64,000 nucleotides of DNA from CAVYXA01 sp963846775 (GTDB taxonomy: Bacteria > Verrucomicrobiota > Verrucomicrobiia > Chthoniobacterales > UBA10450), in contig CAWJXB010000004.1 of assembly GCA_963846775.1 (NCBI GenBank), positions 124,001-188,000 of the forward strand, read 5' to 3'. The notes under the pieces were generated by a model. The model was not told where the DNA came from and searched no databases. It saw only the letters and a program-made list of their open reading frames with translations. This document shows positions 51,926-60,788 of this stretch, in pieces (position 1 is the first letter of the stretch; each line of letters opens with the position of its first letter). The translations under genes were made by a program, and so were the position numbers.

Positions 51926-52561
51926 GTGAAATCGTTTGTTGCATTACTCGCTCTAACTTTCTTCGGTTTCACCTACTGGTATTTCCATCGGCCGATCGTT
52001 TACCCGCCGGGCGTTTTGGTTTCGTCCGAGCCACAACAGGTCGACATGAGCGGAGAAACGCCGCCAATCGAATATCGAGGCTTCCATTTGAAGCCGCTCG
52101 CTCAGTTTTCGATCGACGCGCGGGTCCTGCATCGGAAAGTCTATCGATACGACAAACAATCCGCGCTGGTTCCGGTCGATCTGGCACTGGGCTGGGGACC
52201 GATGTCGGACCAAAGCGTCCTGGATCGGCTAACCGTTACGCAGAGCATGCGGTTCTATTGGTATCACTGGGCGCAACAACCACTGATTCGTCCGGAAGAA
52301 ATCGTTTCTCACAGCACGAATGTCCACATCATCCCTTCGACGTCCGCTATTGCCGCGCGATGTAAATCGTTGCGTACCGGTGCCCTTGTTCATTTAAGCG
52401 GCGATCTCGTGGAAGCAAGCGGGCCTGGAATCCATTCCTGGAGAAGCTCGCTCAGCCGGACCGACACCGGGAATGGCGCGTGCGAACTGATGTGGGTGAA
52501 AGAAATGTCGATCTTAAATGTGGAAGCGGGGCGAAATTCACAGCCACTCGTTGTCCGGTGA
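51926..52561 (+). CDS. Exported protein of unknown function
   Basis: A 211-residue protein with an N-terminal hydrophobic segment (SFVALLALTFFGFTYWYF) and a periplasmic or exterior domain rich in aromatic residues: PVDLALGWGPMSDQSVLDRLTVTQSMRFYWYHWAQQPLI, HSTNVHIIPSTSAI, and ALVHLSGDLVEASGPGIHSWRSSLSRTDTGNGACELMWVKEM in pieces. The pattern repeats in the phylum as conserved hypothetical. GTG 51926 is used. Confidence 0.7.
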   Translation: MKSFVALLALTFFGFTYWYFHRPIVYPPGVLVSSEPQQVDMSGETPPIEYRGFHLKPLAQFSIDARVLHRKVYRYDKQSALVPVDLALGWGPMSDQSVLDRLTVTQSMRFYWYHWAQQPLIRPEEIVSHSTNVHIIPSTSAIAARCKSLRTGALVHLSGDLVEASGPGIHSWRSSLSRTDTGNGACELMWVKEMSILNVEAGRNSQPLVVR

Positions 52562-52573
52562 CAGCGCCGTTGA

Positions 52574-52789
52574 CTGTAGGACAAGGTGACGGCTTCCCAT
52601 CTGTGGAAACTTGGAAAACGGTTAGTTTCCCCCTACAGAGCAGCGGGTCACAGACCTGCTGGGCACGCAGGCGAAACGCCTCTGTTCCGATTCCCAAGCG
52701 CTGAGCCCCCGCTGTAGCGGCTCCAAATGATTTCGGGGTTGCAATTTTGTCGAGGAAAAGATGACGACGCTGACAGAGCGCCGCTACAG
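52574..52789. repeat. Two CTGTAG...CTACAG elements in tandem
   Basis: The first (52574-52638) pairs CTGTAGGACAAGG with GTTTCCCCCTACAG; the second (52712-52789) begins CTGTAGCGG and ends CCGCTACAG and matches the family at 4819 and 33151. The spacer before msrA is thus built of repeats and holds no other gene. Confidence 0.65.
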
Positions 52790-52837
52790 AATTATGGTTT
52801 TGTTGCGCGGAAAACATTTCCGCCTGATGCTCTCGCC

Positions 52838-53311
52838 ATGACAGAAAAAGCGACATTCGGTGCGGGCTGTTTTTGGGGAGTGGAGGCGACATTTCGGCAA
52901 CTTAAAGGTGTCACGAACGCGACGGTCGGTTACGCCGGTGGAACGAAGGAGAACCCGACTTACGAGGACGTTTGCACGGATAGAACGGGACACGCGGAAG
53001 TCGTGCAAGTGGAATTCGACCCGGCGCAGGTGAGCTATGATGAATTGCTCGACGTTTTCTGGTCGAATCACAATCCAACGACGCTGAATCGACAGGGCCC
53101 GGATGCCGGCACGCAATATCGCTCGGTCATTTTTTATCATTCGCCCGAGCAAAAAGCCGCGGCGGAGGCGTCGAAAGCAAAGCTGGACCAAAACGGCAAA
53201 TTCAAACGCCCAATCGTGACGCAAATCGAACCGGCCCCAAAATTCTGGCGTGCAGAGGAATATCATCAACGCTACCTCGAGAAACATGGCCGGGCGCATT
53301 GCGCGGTTTAG
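52838..53311 (+). CDS. msrA: Peptide-methionine (S)-S-oxide reductase MsrA
   Basis: MsrA repairs methionine-S-sulphoxide. The 157-residue protein has the catalytic AGCFWGVEATFRQL with a normal Cys, GYAGGTKENPTYEDVCTDRTGHAEVVQVEFDP in pieces, and the end RAEEYHQRYLEKHGRAHC. ATG 52838 is the family start. Its cysteine is not replaced by TGA, unlike the peroxiredoxin. Next gene is pgl. Confidence 0.95.
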   Translation: MTEKATFGAGCFWGVEATFRQLKGVTNATVGYAGGTKENPTYEDVCTDRTGHAEVVQVEFDPAQVSYDELLDVFWSNHNPTTLNRQGPDAGTQYRSVIFYHSPEQKAAAEASKAKLDQNGKFKRPIVTQIEPAPKFWRAEEYHQRYLEKHGRAHCAV

Positions 53312-53316
53312 GAAGA

Positions 53317-54009
53317 ATGAGCCGCGAGATTTTTCGGACGAAGAATTTCGTCGCCGACGCGGCCAAGTTCATTCTGGATCGAGCGCACCATGCGCTGGAT
53401 GAGCGGGACGAATTCCGGATCGCGCTTTCCGGCGGAAACACACCTCGACCGGTCTATGCCGAGATTGCGCGACTGGCGCGCGACGTTCCGTGGGAGCGTG
53501 CCGTGATCACGTTCGGGGACGAACGATGCGTTCCGCCTGATCACGAACAAAGCAATTATCGGATGGCTCACGAAACGTTTTTTCTCCCGGCGGATGTTCC
53601 GGAGAAATCGATCATCCGGATGCGGGGCGAGCTCGATCCGCAAGTCGCGGCGGAAGATTATGAAGACCATCTCGATCTGCTCGGCACCCAGCAGGGCGAA
53701 CCGATTTATCGTCACGATCTCATTTTGCTCGGCCTGGGCGAAGACGGGCACACCGCGTCGCTTTTTCCTGAAACGGCAGCGCTGGCTGAAACAACGCGAC
53801 GTGTCGTTGCGAATTTCGTGCCGAAGCTCAATGCGTGGCGATTGACTTTCACCTTCCCGTTGATCAATCACGCGCGGCACGTTTGTTTTTTGGTGAATGC
53901 GGCCAAGCAGGCGGATTTGATTGAGCGAGTGCTGTCCGGAGATCGACAATTTCCCGCGGCGCGAGTTCAACCGACCGTGGGCGATCTGACCTGGATCATC
54001 GGGGAGTAA
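53317..54009 (+). CDS. pgl: 6-Phosphogluconolactonase
   Basis: Pgl hydrolyses 6-phosphogluconolactone in the pentose phosphate pathway. The 230-residue protein has FRIALSGGNTPRPVYAEIAR, ITFGDERCVPPDHEQSNYRMAHETFF, LLGLGEDGHTASLFPET and the C-terminal PTVGDLTWIIGE. It fits with zwf-opcA at the start of the window, although unlinked. It is separated from msrA by 5 bp. Confidence 0.93.
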   Translation: MSREIFRTKNFVADAAKFILDRAHHALDERDEFRIALSGGNTPRPVYAEIARLARDVPWERAVITFGDERCVPPDHEQSNYRMAHETFFLPADVPEKSIIRMRGELDPQVAAEDYEDHLDLLGTQQGEPIYRHDLILLGLGEDGHTASLFPETAALAETTRRVVANFVPKLNAWRLTFTFPLINHARHVCFLVNAAKQADLIERVLSGDRQFPAARVQPTVGDLTWIIGE

Positions 54010-54012
54010 ATC

Positions 54013-55068
54013 ATGCGCACCATTGTTGTGACCGGTTCAGCAGGGTTGATTGGCTCGGAAACAGTCAAGCACTTTGCGAAAGATGGCGCGCGCGTTGTCG
54101 GGATCGACAATGATATGCGGGCGCAATTTTTTGGGGCGGAAGCTTCGACCAAAAAAACTCGTGATCAGCTTATCAAAAACGTGCGCGGCTATGAGCATCG
54201 TGACATCGACATCCGCGATGCCGCGGCGGTGTCGGATCTGTTCAAGCAGCATCGCGGGCAGATCGACGCCATCGTGCACACGGCGTCGCAGCCGTCGCAT
54301 GATTGGGCGGCGCGCGACCCGCAGACCGATTTCACGGTCAACGCCAACGGCACGCTCAATCTGCTGGAAGCAGCCCGGAATTTCTGCGCGGAAGCGCCGT
54401 TCGTGTTTACATCGACCAACAAAGTCTATGGCGACACGCCGAATCGCCTTCCGCTCCGCGAACTCGAGATGCGCTGGGAAATTGAGCCTGGCCACGAATA
54501 TGAGCCGGGCATTTCCGAAACGATGAGCATCGATTACACGAAACATTCGCTCTTCGGAGCATCGAAAGTCGCAGCCGATGTCCTAGTCCAGGAATACGGT
54601 CGCTACTTCGGAATGCCGACCGTTTCGTTCCGGGGCGGTTGCCTAACAGGTCCGGCGCATGCCGGCACCGAACTGCATGGATTTCTTTCTTACCTGATGA
54701 TCTGCACGGTGACGGGCCGGCCGTATCGCGTGTTCGGTTACAAAGGCAAGCAGGTCCGCGACAACATTCACAGCTTCGATCTGGTCGAGGCCTTCGCCGA
54801 ATTCGTCCGGGCGCCGCGCGCCGGCGAAGTTTATAACATCGGCGGCAGCCGTCACAGCAATTGTTCGATGCTGGAAGCGATCGAGATGTGCCAGGCAATC
54901 AGCGAGAAAAGATTAAACTGGAGCTACGAAGAAACGAACCGGATCGGGGACCACATCTGGTGGATCAGTGACGTCCGTAAATTTCAATCGCATTATCCGA
55001 ACTGGAAATTCCACTACGGCATGCGCGACATTCTGGAGGAGATTCACGCCGCAGTGCGGCAAGCATGA
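54013..55068 (+). CDS. NAD-dependent epimerase, CDP-paratose/tyvelose-like
   Basis: A 351-residue extended SDR: IVVTGSAGLIGSETVKHFA, DNDMRAQFFG, FTSTNKVYGDTPNRLPL, the YTKHSLFGASKVAADVLVQEYGRYF segment with the catalytic Tyr/Lys, and CLTGPAHAGTELHGFLSYL. It matches CDP-tyvelose 2-epimerase-type enzymes that act on nucleotide sugars. It follows pgl by 3 bp. Confidence 0.87.
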   Translation: MRTIVVTGSAGLIGSETVKHFAKDGARVVGIDNDMRAQFFGAEASTKKTRDQLIKNVRGYEHRDIDIRDAAAVSDLFKQHRGQIDAIVHTASQPSHDWAARDPQTDFTVNANGTLNLLEAARNFCAEAPFVFTSTNKVYGDTPNRLPLRELEMRWEIEPGHEYEPGISETMSIDYTKHSLFGASKVAADVLVQEYGRYFGMPTVSFRGGCLTGPAHAGTELHGFLSYLMICTVTGRPYRVFGYKGKQVRDNIHSFDLVEAFAEFVRAPRAGEVYNIGGSRHSNCSMLEAIEMCQAISEKRLNWSYEETNRIGDHIWWISDVRKFQSHYPNWKFHYGMRDILEEIHAAVRQA

Positions 55069-55113
55069 ATCGTAATTCGTGGATCGTGCGGTGTAACGAT
55101 TCTCTGTAATCGC

Positions 55114-55521
55114 TCAATACTGTTCCCCTTCATCCGCTGTCGGCTGGATTCGGTCCTCCACTGCCCAAGCGTGAATCATCACGCCGAGCCAGTAGAAGAC
55201 GAGGATACCAATCCCGAATCCGGCTGAGGCGAATGCGGCGAGAAGTCCAAACGCGATCGCCAGGGGCGTGATTAAGAATAACAGCAGCGCACCGATGGCG
55301 CGATGTCCCTTGTAAATATGGCCGAGACCCGGGATGATGCTGAGCAGGATCGCCATCGCATCACTCGCCCGCGGCTCGGCCGGGTTGGTCGCTTCGCGGG
55401 TCCAATCGCAATTCGTGCAAGCCCTGGCGTTTTCCGGCAAGATCACGCCACAGTACGGGCAAGGCATCGTGCCCGGCGGCGAAACTGGTGCAGCCTGGGT
55501 CGGCGCGTCGGTGTATTCCAT
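55114..55521 (-). CDS. Zinc-ribbon membrane protein
   Basis: A 135-residue protein with an N-terminal zinc ribbon (PCPYCGVILPENARACTNCDW) and two to three transmembrane helices (AMAILLSIIPGLGHIYKGHRAIGALLLFLITPLAIAFGLLAAF in pieces). The GLGHIYKGH loop resembles TM2-domain proteins. Function unknown. Confidence 0.75.
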   Translation of the reverse strand: MEYTDAPTQAAPVSPPGTMPCPYCGVILPENARACTNCDWTREATNPAEPRASDAMAILLSIIPGLGHIYKGHRAIGALLLFLITPLAIAFGLLAAFASAGFGIGILVFYWLGVMIHAWAVEDRIQPTADEGEQY

Positions 55522-55758
55522 AACGATTCAAGCTCCCAACTCGCGTCAACTTCGTCAAGCATTTGCCGCGCGTTTTCTCCCAGGGCTCATGCTTTTGCGG
55601 TCCCCACTGAAACTCGAACTCCAAATTCAAACAAGCAAAATGACCAAGGCCTAAGTTCAGAGTCGCCGGTGGGGCAGGCGCTCCACCATGCACCGTCTTC
55701 CTCAGCAACCGGAGCGGTCGCCTTTACCAGCATTTGGATTTCGGATTTTGCGGTAAGG
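55522..55758. other. Spacer with no supported gene
   Basis: No coding frame is convincing in this 237-base stretch between the zinc-ribbon gene and the coiled-coil gene. Confidence 0.5.
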
Positions 55759-56289
55759 TTAGTGGCCGGGCTTTGGCGAAACGGTTGTCGATGCGGTGGC
55801 TTTTGGTTCGTCGGATTCGAATTCCTTCTTCAACCGATCGACTAATGCCGATGTTTCTTTTTGCCGTTTGGCTTCGAGCTCCTGATGCATGTTGTGCTCA
55901 AGTTTGCCCCGCTCCTGCAGATAGCGCGCTTCGAAGGCCGCGCGCTTTTCCGGATCCAAGCGCAGACCCGATTCGCGGAACGCCGTTTCCGCTTCCTGCT
56001 CAAGGCGCTGGCGGCGAAGTTTCTCGTGCTCGCGCATGATTTTGCGCTCCTCGGCATTCATCTGCATCCAACGTTCCGCATTCCGGGCAAGTCGCTGCCG
56101 ATCTTCTGGGGACAAGGTTTTCGCCGGCGTGGAAGGTGTTAGCATTGAGCGAACTGGCGTTGGCCGCCCAGGAGCGGGGCCGAGTGGTCTCCCGCCTTGT
56201 CGGCCCGCTGGAGGCTGGGCGCAGACCACACCGGTCACCAGCAGAGCCAGGATCGGAGCAAAGATCAGAGCCTTGAATTTTCGTCCCAC
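55759..56289 (-). CDS. Exported coiled-coil protein
   Basis: A 176-residue protein with a signal peptide (LIFAPILALLVTGVVCAQPP), a Gly/Pro-rich linker, and a helical region with LSPEDRQRLARNAERWMQMNAEERKIMREHEKLRRQRLEQEAETA in pieces. The SPEDRQRLARNAERW segment resembles the DUF3106/periplasmic-chaperone kind of protein. Its start overlaps the anti-sigma-like gene upstream by 25 bp. Confidence 0.72.
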   Translation of the reverse strand: MGRKFKALIFAPILALLVTGVVCAQPPAGRQGGRPLGPAPGRPTPVRSMLTPSTPAKTLSPEDRQRLARNAERWMQMNAEERKIMREHEKLRRQRLEQEAETAFRESGLRLDPEKRAAFEARYLQERGKLEHNMHQELEAKRQKETSALVDRLKKEFESDEPKATASTTVSPKPGH

Positions 56290-56729
56290 AAACTTGTTTC
56301 GTCCATCACCATCAGGTCATCCAAGTTCTGCACCACCTCATAATCCTGTTGGTCGATTTGCGCGAGGATGGCCTCGCTTGGGTCGGGCTCAGCCGTCGCG
56401 GGCTGCTCCGAAGCTGCGGCCGAGGTTTCACCTTCTCCCGGCAAGACAGACGCTACCGGAACTGAATTCTGCGTTACCGCGATCGGCGTGGACGGTTGCG
56501 CGTGCGGGAATGGCGAATTGCGTATAAAAATTGTCGCACCCAGCGCAAGCAGCGCCACGGCGGTCGCCGGAACCAGAATTCGCCACAGCAACGAGCTCGC
56601 CCGTGGCTGGGCGGATTCCGATTCCGCACGGACTAGCCGAGCCACGTTTCGCGCGAGGAATGGCGAAATTCTTGGCGCGTTGGCCTGGCCGAGAAGGTCC
56701 CACAATTGTCGATCTTCGTCGCGGTGCAT
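56265..56729 (-). CDS. Anti-sigma-factor-like membrane protein
   Basis: A 154-residue protein from ATG 56729: N-terminal helical domain DEDRQLWDLLGQANAPRISPFLARNVARLVRAE as in anti-sigma factors, a membrane helix (LWRILVPATAVALLALGATIFI), and an acidic C-terminal tail with DYEVVQNLDDLMVMDE. A partner sigma factor is not adjacent upstream; rpoD lies behind it in the same direction. The start is uncertain as the frame is open to 56921. Confidence 0.62.
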   Translation of the reverse strand: MHRDEDRQLWDLLGQANAPRISPFLARNVARLVRAESESAQPRASSLLWRILVPATAVALLALGATIFIRNSPFPHAQPSTPIAVTQNSVPVASVLPGEGETSAAASEQPATAEPDPSEAILAQIDQQDYEVVQNLDDLMVMDETSLWDENSRL

Positions 56730-56964
56730 GCTTGCCCAATTAAACTGATTTGCGATGCCAAAGTTGCGCTGGCAAACGCTGTTTTGCGCTAGAGCGTAGC
56801 CGCCGCAGCTGGAGGAACATAGGCATTCCTGTCCGCCACGGGAAGGGTAGCGAGCCTGGACAGCAAATTTCGATCGGCCAAACTGAAAGCCCCCCGAAGG
56901 CTCTCGGGGCACAGACGCCAAATCCGTGTTCCTCGTGCGGCCACACCTTTAATCACATCGTTCT

Positions 56965-58836
56965 CTAAGCCACTGTTGCGGGCGCTTCGAGAAAACCTGC
57001 GAGCTGCCGGATCCGAGTCGGATGCCGCATCTTTCGCAACGCCTTGGCCTCGATCTGCCGGATCCGCTCGCGCGTCACCTGAAATTGTTTGCCCACCTCT
57101 TCCAGCGTCCGGCTGTATCCATCCACTAACCCAAAGCGCTGTTCGAGCACCTGTCGTTCGCGCTCAGTCAGCGTCTCTAGCACATCCTTGATTTTTTCCT
57201 TTAGCAAGACGATCGCGGTCATGTCGCTCGGATTTTCCGCGCCTTTGTCCTCGATGAAATCGCCGAAGTTTGTTTCCTCGCTCTCGCCGACAGGCGATTG
57301 CAATGAGATCGGCTGCTGCGCCATTTTCAGGACCGCGCGAACCCGATCGACTGGCAGCAAAATTTCCTCCGCCACTTCTTCCGGGGTCGGTTCCCGGCCG
57401 AATTCCTGCACCAGCTGTTTCTGCACCCGCATCAACTTGTTGATCGTCTCAATCATGTGCACCGGGATGCGAATCGTCCGGGCCTGATCGGCAATCGAAC
57501 GCGTGATCGCCTGCCGGATCCACCAGGTGGCATAGGTGGAAAATTTATAGCCGCGGCGGTATTCGAATTTCTCCACCGCCTTCATCAGACCCATGTTTCC
57601 TTCCTGAATCAGATCGAGAAAAGAGAGGCCGCGATTAGTGTATTTCTTGGCGATGGAAATGACGAGGCGCAGGTTCGCTTCCACCATTTCCGTCTTGGCT
57701 CGCAACGCTTGACGCATCCACTGTTTGAGCTGCTGATAACGCTCGGCAAATTCCTTCACCGAACACCACATGTTTTTCTCCAGCTCCCGCATTTTGCCGT
57801 GGAGTGCGAGCGTCTTTTTCCGATCCCGGGTCGGTTTAGCCAGTTCCTCCCGCAGATAAGTGCAATGGAGATGCGCCTCGTCAGCCAGATGAACGAACTC
57901 TTCCGTGACTTTCTGCTTAAAGTAGAATTGCGGGTAACATTTTTGCAGCGCAGCCAGCGCCCTCTGGAAAACCTTTGATTTTGCGCCCGCTTTCTTCGAT
58001 GCGCCACTGGCGAGTTTGCAATACTGCTTCGCGATCGACTCGCTCAGCCGCTCCGTTTGCTGGCACAGCCGCGGCAGTTTTTTCAAATAGCGTTCCCGGC
58101 TCTCGATTTTCTTGTCCAGGATCACCCGATCAAATCGTTCCCCGCCTTGCAACAGTTTTTCGGCCAGATCGAGGTGCGCGCGCGCGATGAAGCCAAATCG
58201 GTTAATGTTTTTTTGCACCATGTTCTCGGCTTCTTCGATCCGCTTGGAAATCTCCACCTCTTGTTCGCGGGTGAGCAGCGGCACCTGCCCCATCTGCTTG
58301 AGATACATCCGGACCGGATCATCCAGAATGTCGAGCTTGACCTCCGGCTTCTCTTCCGCCTCCTCTTCGTCGGCCTCTTTCTTGACGTCTTTGTAACGAT
58401 CGACCTCCGATGCCTCGATGATGTCGATTTCCATCCGGCGGAGCCGCGTCAAAATCACGTCGAGCTCGTCCGCGTCGGAGATCCCATCGGGCAACGCGTC
58501 GTTCAGGTCGTCGAACGTGAGATAGCCTTGCTCCTTGGCCAGCTTGATCAGATCGCGGATACGCGTCTCCACATCCGCCAGGGAACGCAAGTCCCCCGGT
58601 TCTTCTTCGATCGCGTGTCCCCCATTTTTGCCAGCCGCTGGCGCCATGGAGAGGGCGCGCGCCGATTTGACCGGCGAAATTCTGGCCGAGCGTTTTAGTT
58701 TTGCCCGCGAGGCACTTTCTTTCGCAGGACGGCCAGCCACCTTGGCTCGCTTCGCCTGCGACCGCCGAGTTTCTCCCTTTCTTTTCGAATGCCTGGCCAA
58801 GGTTGCGCGGTTAAGGATGCTTCGTCGCGACCGCAT
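56965..58836 (-). CDS. rpoD: Primary sigma factor RpoD
   Basis: Sigma-70 of 623 residues. The basic N-terminal ~75 residues (RRSILNRATLARHSKRK) precede region 1.1 (DVETRIRDLIKLAKEQGYLTFDDLNDALP), then PVRMYLKQMGQVPLLTREQEVEISKRIEEAE, the non-essential middle region, regions 2.1-2.4 with LRLVISIAKKYTNRGLSFLDLIQEGNMGLMKAVEKFEYRRGYKFSTYATWWIRQAI in pieces, region 3 and the C-terminal helix-turn-helix RTLEEVGKQFQVTRERIRQIEAKALRKMRHP in pieces. It follows dnaG directly, the classic dnaG-rpoD arrangement. Confidence 0.97.
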   Translation of the reverse strand: MRSRRSILNRATLARHSKRKGETRRSQAKRAKVAGRPAKESASRAKLKRSARISPVKSARALSMAPAAGKNGGHAIEEEPGDLRSLADVETRIRDLIKLAKEQGYLTFDDLNDALPDGISDADELDVILTRLRRMEIDIIEASEVDRYKDVKKEADEEEAEEKPEVKLDILDDPVRMYLKQMGQVPLLTREQEVEISKRIEEAENMVQKNINRFGFIARAHLDLAEKLLQGGERFDRVILDKKIESRERYLKKLPRLCQQTERLSESIAKQYCKLASGASKKAGAKSKVFQRALAALQKCYPQFYFKQKVTEEFVHLADEAHLHCTYLREELAKPTRDRKKTLALHGKMRELEKNMWCSVKEFAERYQQLKQWMRQALRAKTEMVEANLRLVISIAKKYTNRGLSFLDLIQEGNMGLMKAVEKFEYRRGYKFSTYATWWIRQAITRSIADQARTIRIPVHMIETINKLMRVQKQLVQEFGREPTPEEVAEEILLPVDRVRAVLKMAQQPISLQSPVGESEETNFGDFIEDKGAENPSDMTAIVLLKEKIKDVLETLTERERQVLEQRFGLVDGYSRTLEEVGKQFQVTRERIRQIEAKALRKMRHPTRIRQLAGFLEAPATVA

Positions 58837-60690
58837 TTAGCTCCGGGCAACGCGGGCGGGCGAAAACTCGGAAAGTTCGCGGAGCTGTTCCTTCAGGTCA
58901 AGGATTTGTTTTTGCAAATTGAGGACGTCGCCGCTGCTGTGCTCCGGCAGCCGGATCCGGCTCTCTGCCATCTCGAGTTGGCGCCGCAAAATCCCCTGGC
59001 GAATGCCGAGCCACCATTGTTTCACCATTTCGCCGGCCTTAGGCGGCATGCGTTGCACCAGCCAGGCCGAAACCAGCCGTTCCTCCGGCGGGGCCAAACT
59101 GGCCATAAACGCATTCAACGATGCCGGATTGTCCGGGCGAAGGTCGCTTTCCAAAATGCGAACAAGAATTTCCACGTCTGGAACTTGCGCCAGTGTCTCG
59201 TGCCAATTTTCGTTTTGCAGAAAGTGGCGAGCCTCTTCATCGCGCAACGCCAACAGACAAAGCATGGCTACATCGTGCCGCGGCGTAGCGGCGACATCAC
59301 TGGCGCGAGAATCATCCTCCTTGAACGATTCCCGCCGTTGCTTCGGCAGCAGCGCCTGGAAATCGTGGGCCGAAACGCCCAGGCGGGCGCTCGCTTTGTT
59401 GACGACTTCGCCTCGCATCAACGGGTTGCGTACGCGCGAGACTGTATCTGCGAGCTGGCGCGCCAACTGCATCTTCGCCCCTAACGAGCCAAGATCGACA
59501 CTCGCCACGGAGCGTTCGATCCAGTAATCGAAAAACTCACGCGCGTCTGCGATTCGGTTTTCAAACGCCTCGCGTCCCTCGCGCCGCACCAGCGAATCGG
59601 GATCTTCGCCCGTCGGCATTTCCGCCACGCGCACAATCAAATCGTTCTGAAGCAAGGCCTCGAGGGAACGTTCCGCCGCCTTCTGTCCGGCCGCATCGGC
59701 ATCGAAGCACAGCACGACTTCATCGACAAAACGCTTCAGGGTGCGGGCCTGAGTTTCCGTAAACGCCGTTCCCTGCGGCGCCACGACGTTCTTGATCCCC
59801 GCTTCGAACAAACTAATCAGATCAAGCTGGCCTTCACACACGATGGCACTGTTCGCGTCGATCAGCGCCCGCTTCGATTTGTGCAGCCCAAACAGCACAT
59901 TTCCTTTTCGGAACAGCGGCGTCTCCGGCGAATTCAAATATTTCGCCGCGCCTTCCTCATCCTTCAAAAGGCGCCCGCTGAACGCGATCACTTCGCCCAG
60001 GTCGTTGCAGATCGGAAAGATGATCCGCCCGCGAAACCGATCGTAACTCCGACGTTCGACAGCCTGCCCCGTTTCTTTTTTTACGGGGTTCGCCGTTCGG
60101 TGTTCGATGTTTTCTTCCTTCTGTGTCACCAATCCGCTTTGAAGCAGAATTTGCTGGGTGTAACCTCCCGCCTTCGCCCAGCTTCCAAACGCGTCCCATT
60201 CATCCGGCGCATAACCGATCTGCCAACTCTTGGCCATCTCGGCGGTGATCCCGCGTTTCTTCAGATACTTCCGCGCGGTCTCGCCGAATTCGCGCTTGAT
60301 TAAATTGTCATGAAACCAATGCGCCGCTTCCGCGTGCAGCTTCAGCAAGGTGCGGCGCGCTTCGTGTTGTCGATCTTGTTCACCCGCACCGCGCGTCTCC
60401 ACCACCGTAACTCCGACGCGCGCGCCGAGTTTGCGCACGGCGTCGGGAAAATCGACATGCTCGTAGTCCATAACGAAGCGAAAAACGCTCCCGCCCGCGC
60501 CGCAGCCGAAACAATGAAACGTCTGCCGACTAGGACTCACCATGAATGATGGCGTTTTCTCCTGATGGAACGGGCAAAGCGCCTTGAAATTTGCCCCCGC
60601 GCGTCTCAGCGGGAAATAAGAGCCGATCACATCGGCAATGTCGTTGGCGGCCGCGATCTGCTCGATGGTTTCTGATGGAATTGATCCCAT
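58837..60690 (-). CDS. dnaG: DNA primase DnaG
   Basis: DnaG makes RNA primers for replication. The 617-residue protein has the CHC2-type zinc finger (CPFHQEKTPSFMVSPSRQTFHCFGCGAGGS in pieces), TOPRIM motifs (ANSAIVCEGQLDLISLFEAGIKNVVAPQGTAF in pieces and CFDADAAGQKA), and a C-terminal helicase-binding region. Between LVTQK and YDRFRGRIIFPI lies a ~22-residue insertion ENIEHRTANPVKKETGQAVERR encoded by a repeat tract. The frame is kept and the enzyme looks intact. It is immediately upstream of rpoD. Confidence 0.95.
   Translation of the reverse strand: MGSIPSETIEQIAAANDIADVIGSYFPLRRAGANFKALCPFHQEKTPSFMVSPSRQTFHCFGCGAGGSVFRFVMDYEHVDFPDAVRKLGARVGVTVVETRGAGEQDRQHEARRTLLKLHAEAAHWFHDNLIKREFGETARKYLKKRGITAEMAKSWQIGYAPDEWDAFGSWAKAGGYTQQILLQSGLVTQKEENIEHRTANPVKKETGQAVERRSYDRFRGRIIFPICNDLGEVIAFSGRLLKDEEGAAKYLNSPETPLFRKGNVLFGLHKSKRALIDANSAIVCEGQLDLISLFEAGIKNVVAPQGTAFTETQARTLKRFVDEVVLCFDADAAGQKAAERSLEALLQNDLIVRVAEMPTGEDPDSLVRREGREAFENRIADAREFFDYWIERSVASVDLGSLGAKMQLARQLADTVSRVRNPLMRGEVVNKASARLGVSAHDFQALLPKQRRESFKEDDSRASDVAATPRHDVAMLCLLALRDEEARHFLQNENWHETLAQVPDVEILVRILESDLRPDNPASLNAFMASLAPPEERLVSAWLVQRMPPKAGEMVKQWWLGIRQGILRRQLEMAESRIRLPEHSSGDVLNLQKQILDLKEQLRELSEFSPARVARS
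60066..60116. repeat. Repeat tract inside dnaG
   Basis: CCCCG...CGGGG hairpin (60068-60089, with a run of T between) is followed by TTCGCCGTTCGGTGTTCGATG units. It is the same unit family as in obgE and at 47217, and it adds a peptide with IEHRTANP to the primase. Confidence 0.7.
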
Positions 60691-60755
60691 GACTACTAAT
60701 TTTTCGCTCGTTTGATCCTGGAAGCGATGTCAAATTTACGCAGTGTGCTGTCGTT

Positions 60756-60788
60756 TCCAATGGAGTATTGGAGTGCTGGAGTAATGGG
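60756..60788. repeat. TGGAGT-type repeat at the nfeD-like 5' end
   Basis: ATGGAGTATTGGAGTGCTGG and related units run up to the start of the next gene. Confidence 0.55.

Noticed and set aside
52838..53311. Selenocysteine form of MsrA
   Set aside because: The catalytic codon in AGCFWG is a normal Cys codon with no in-frame TGA.
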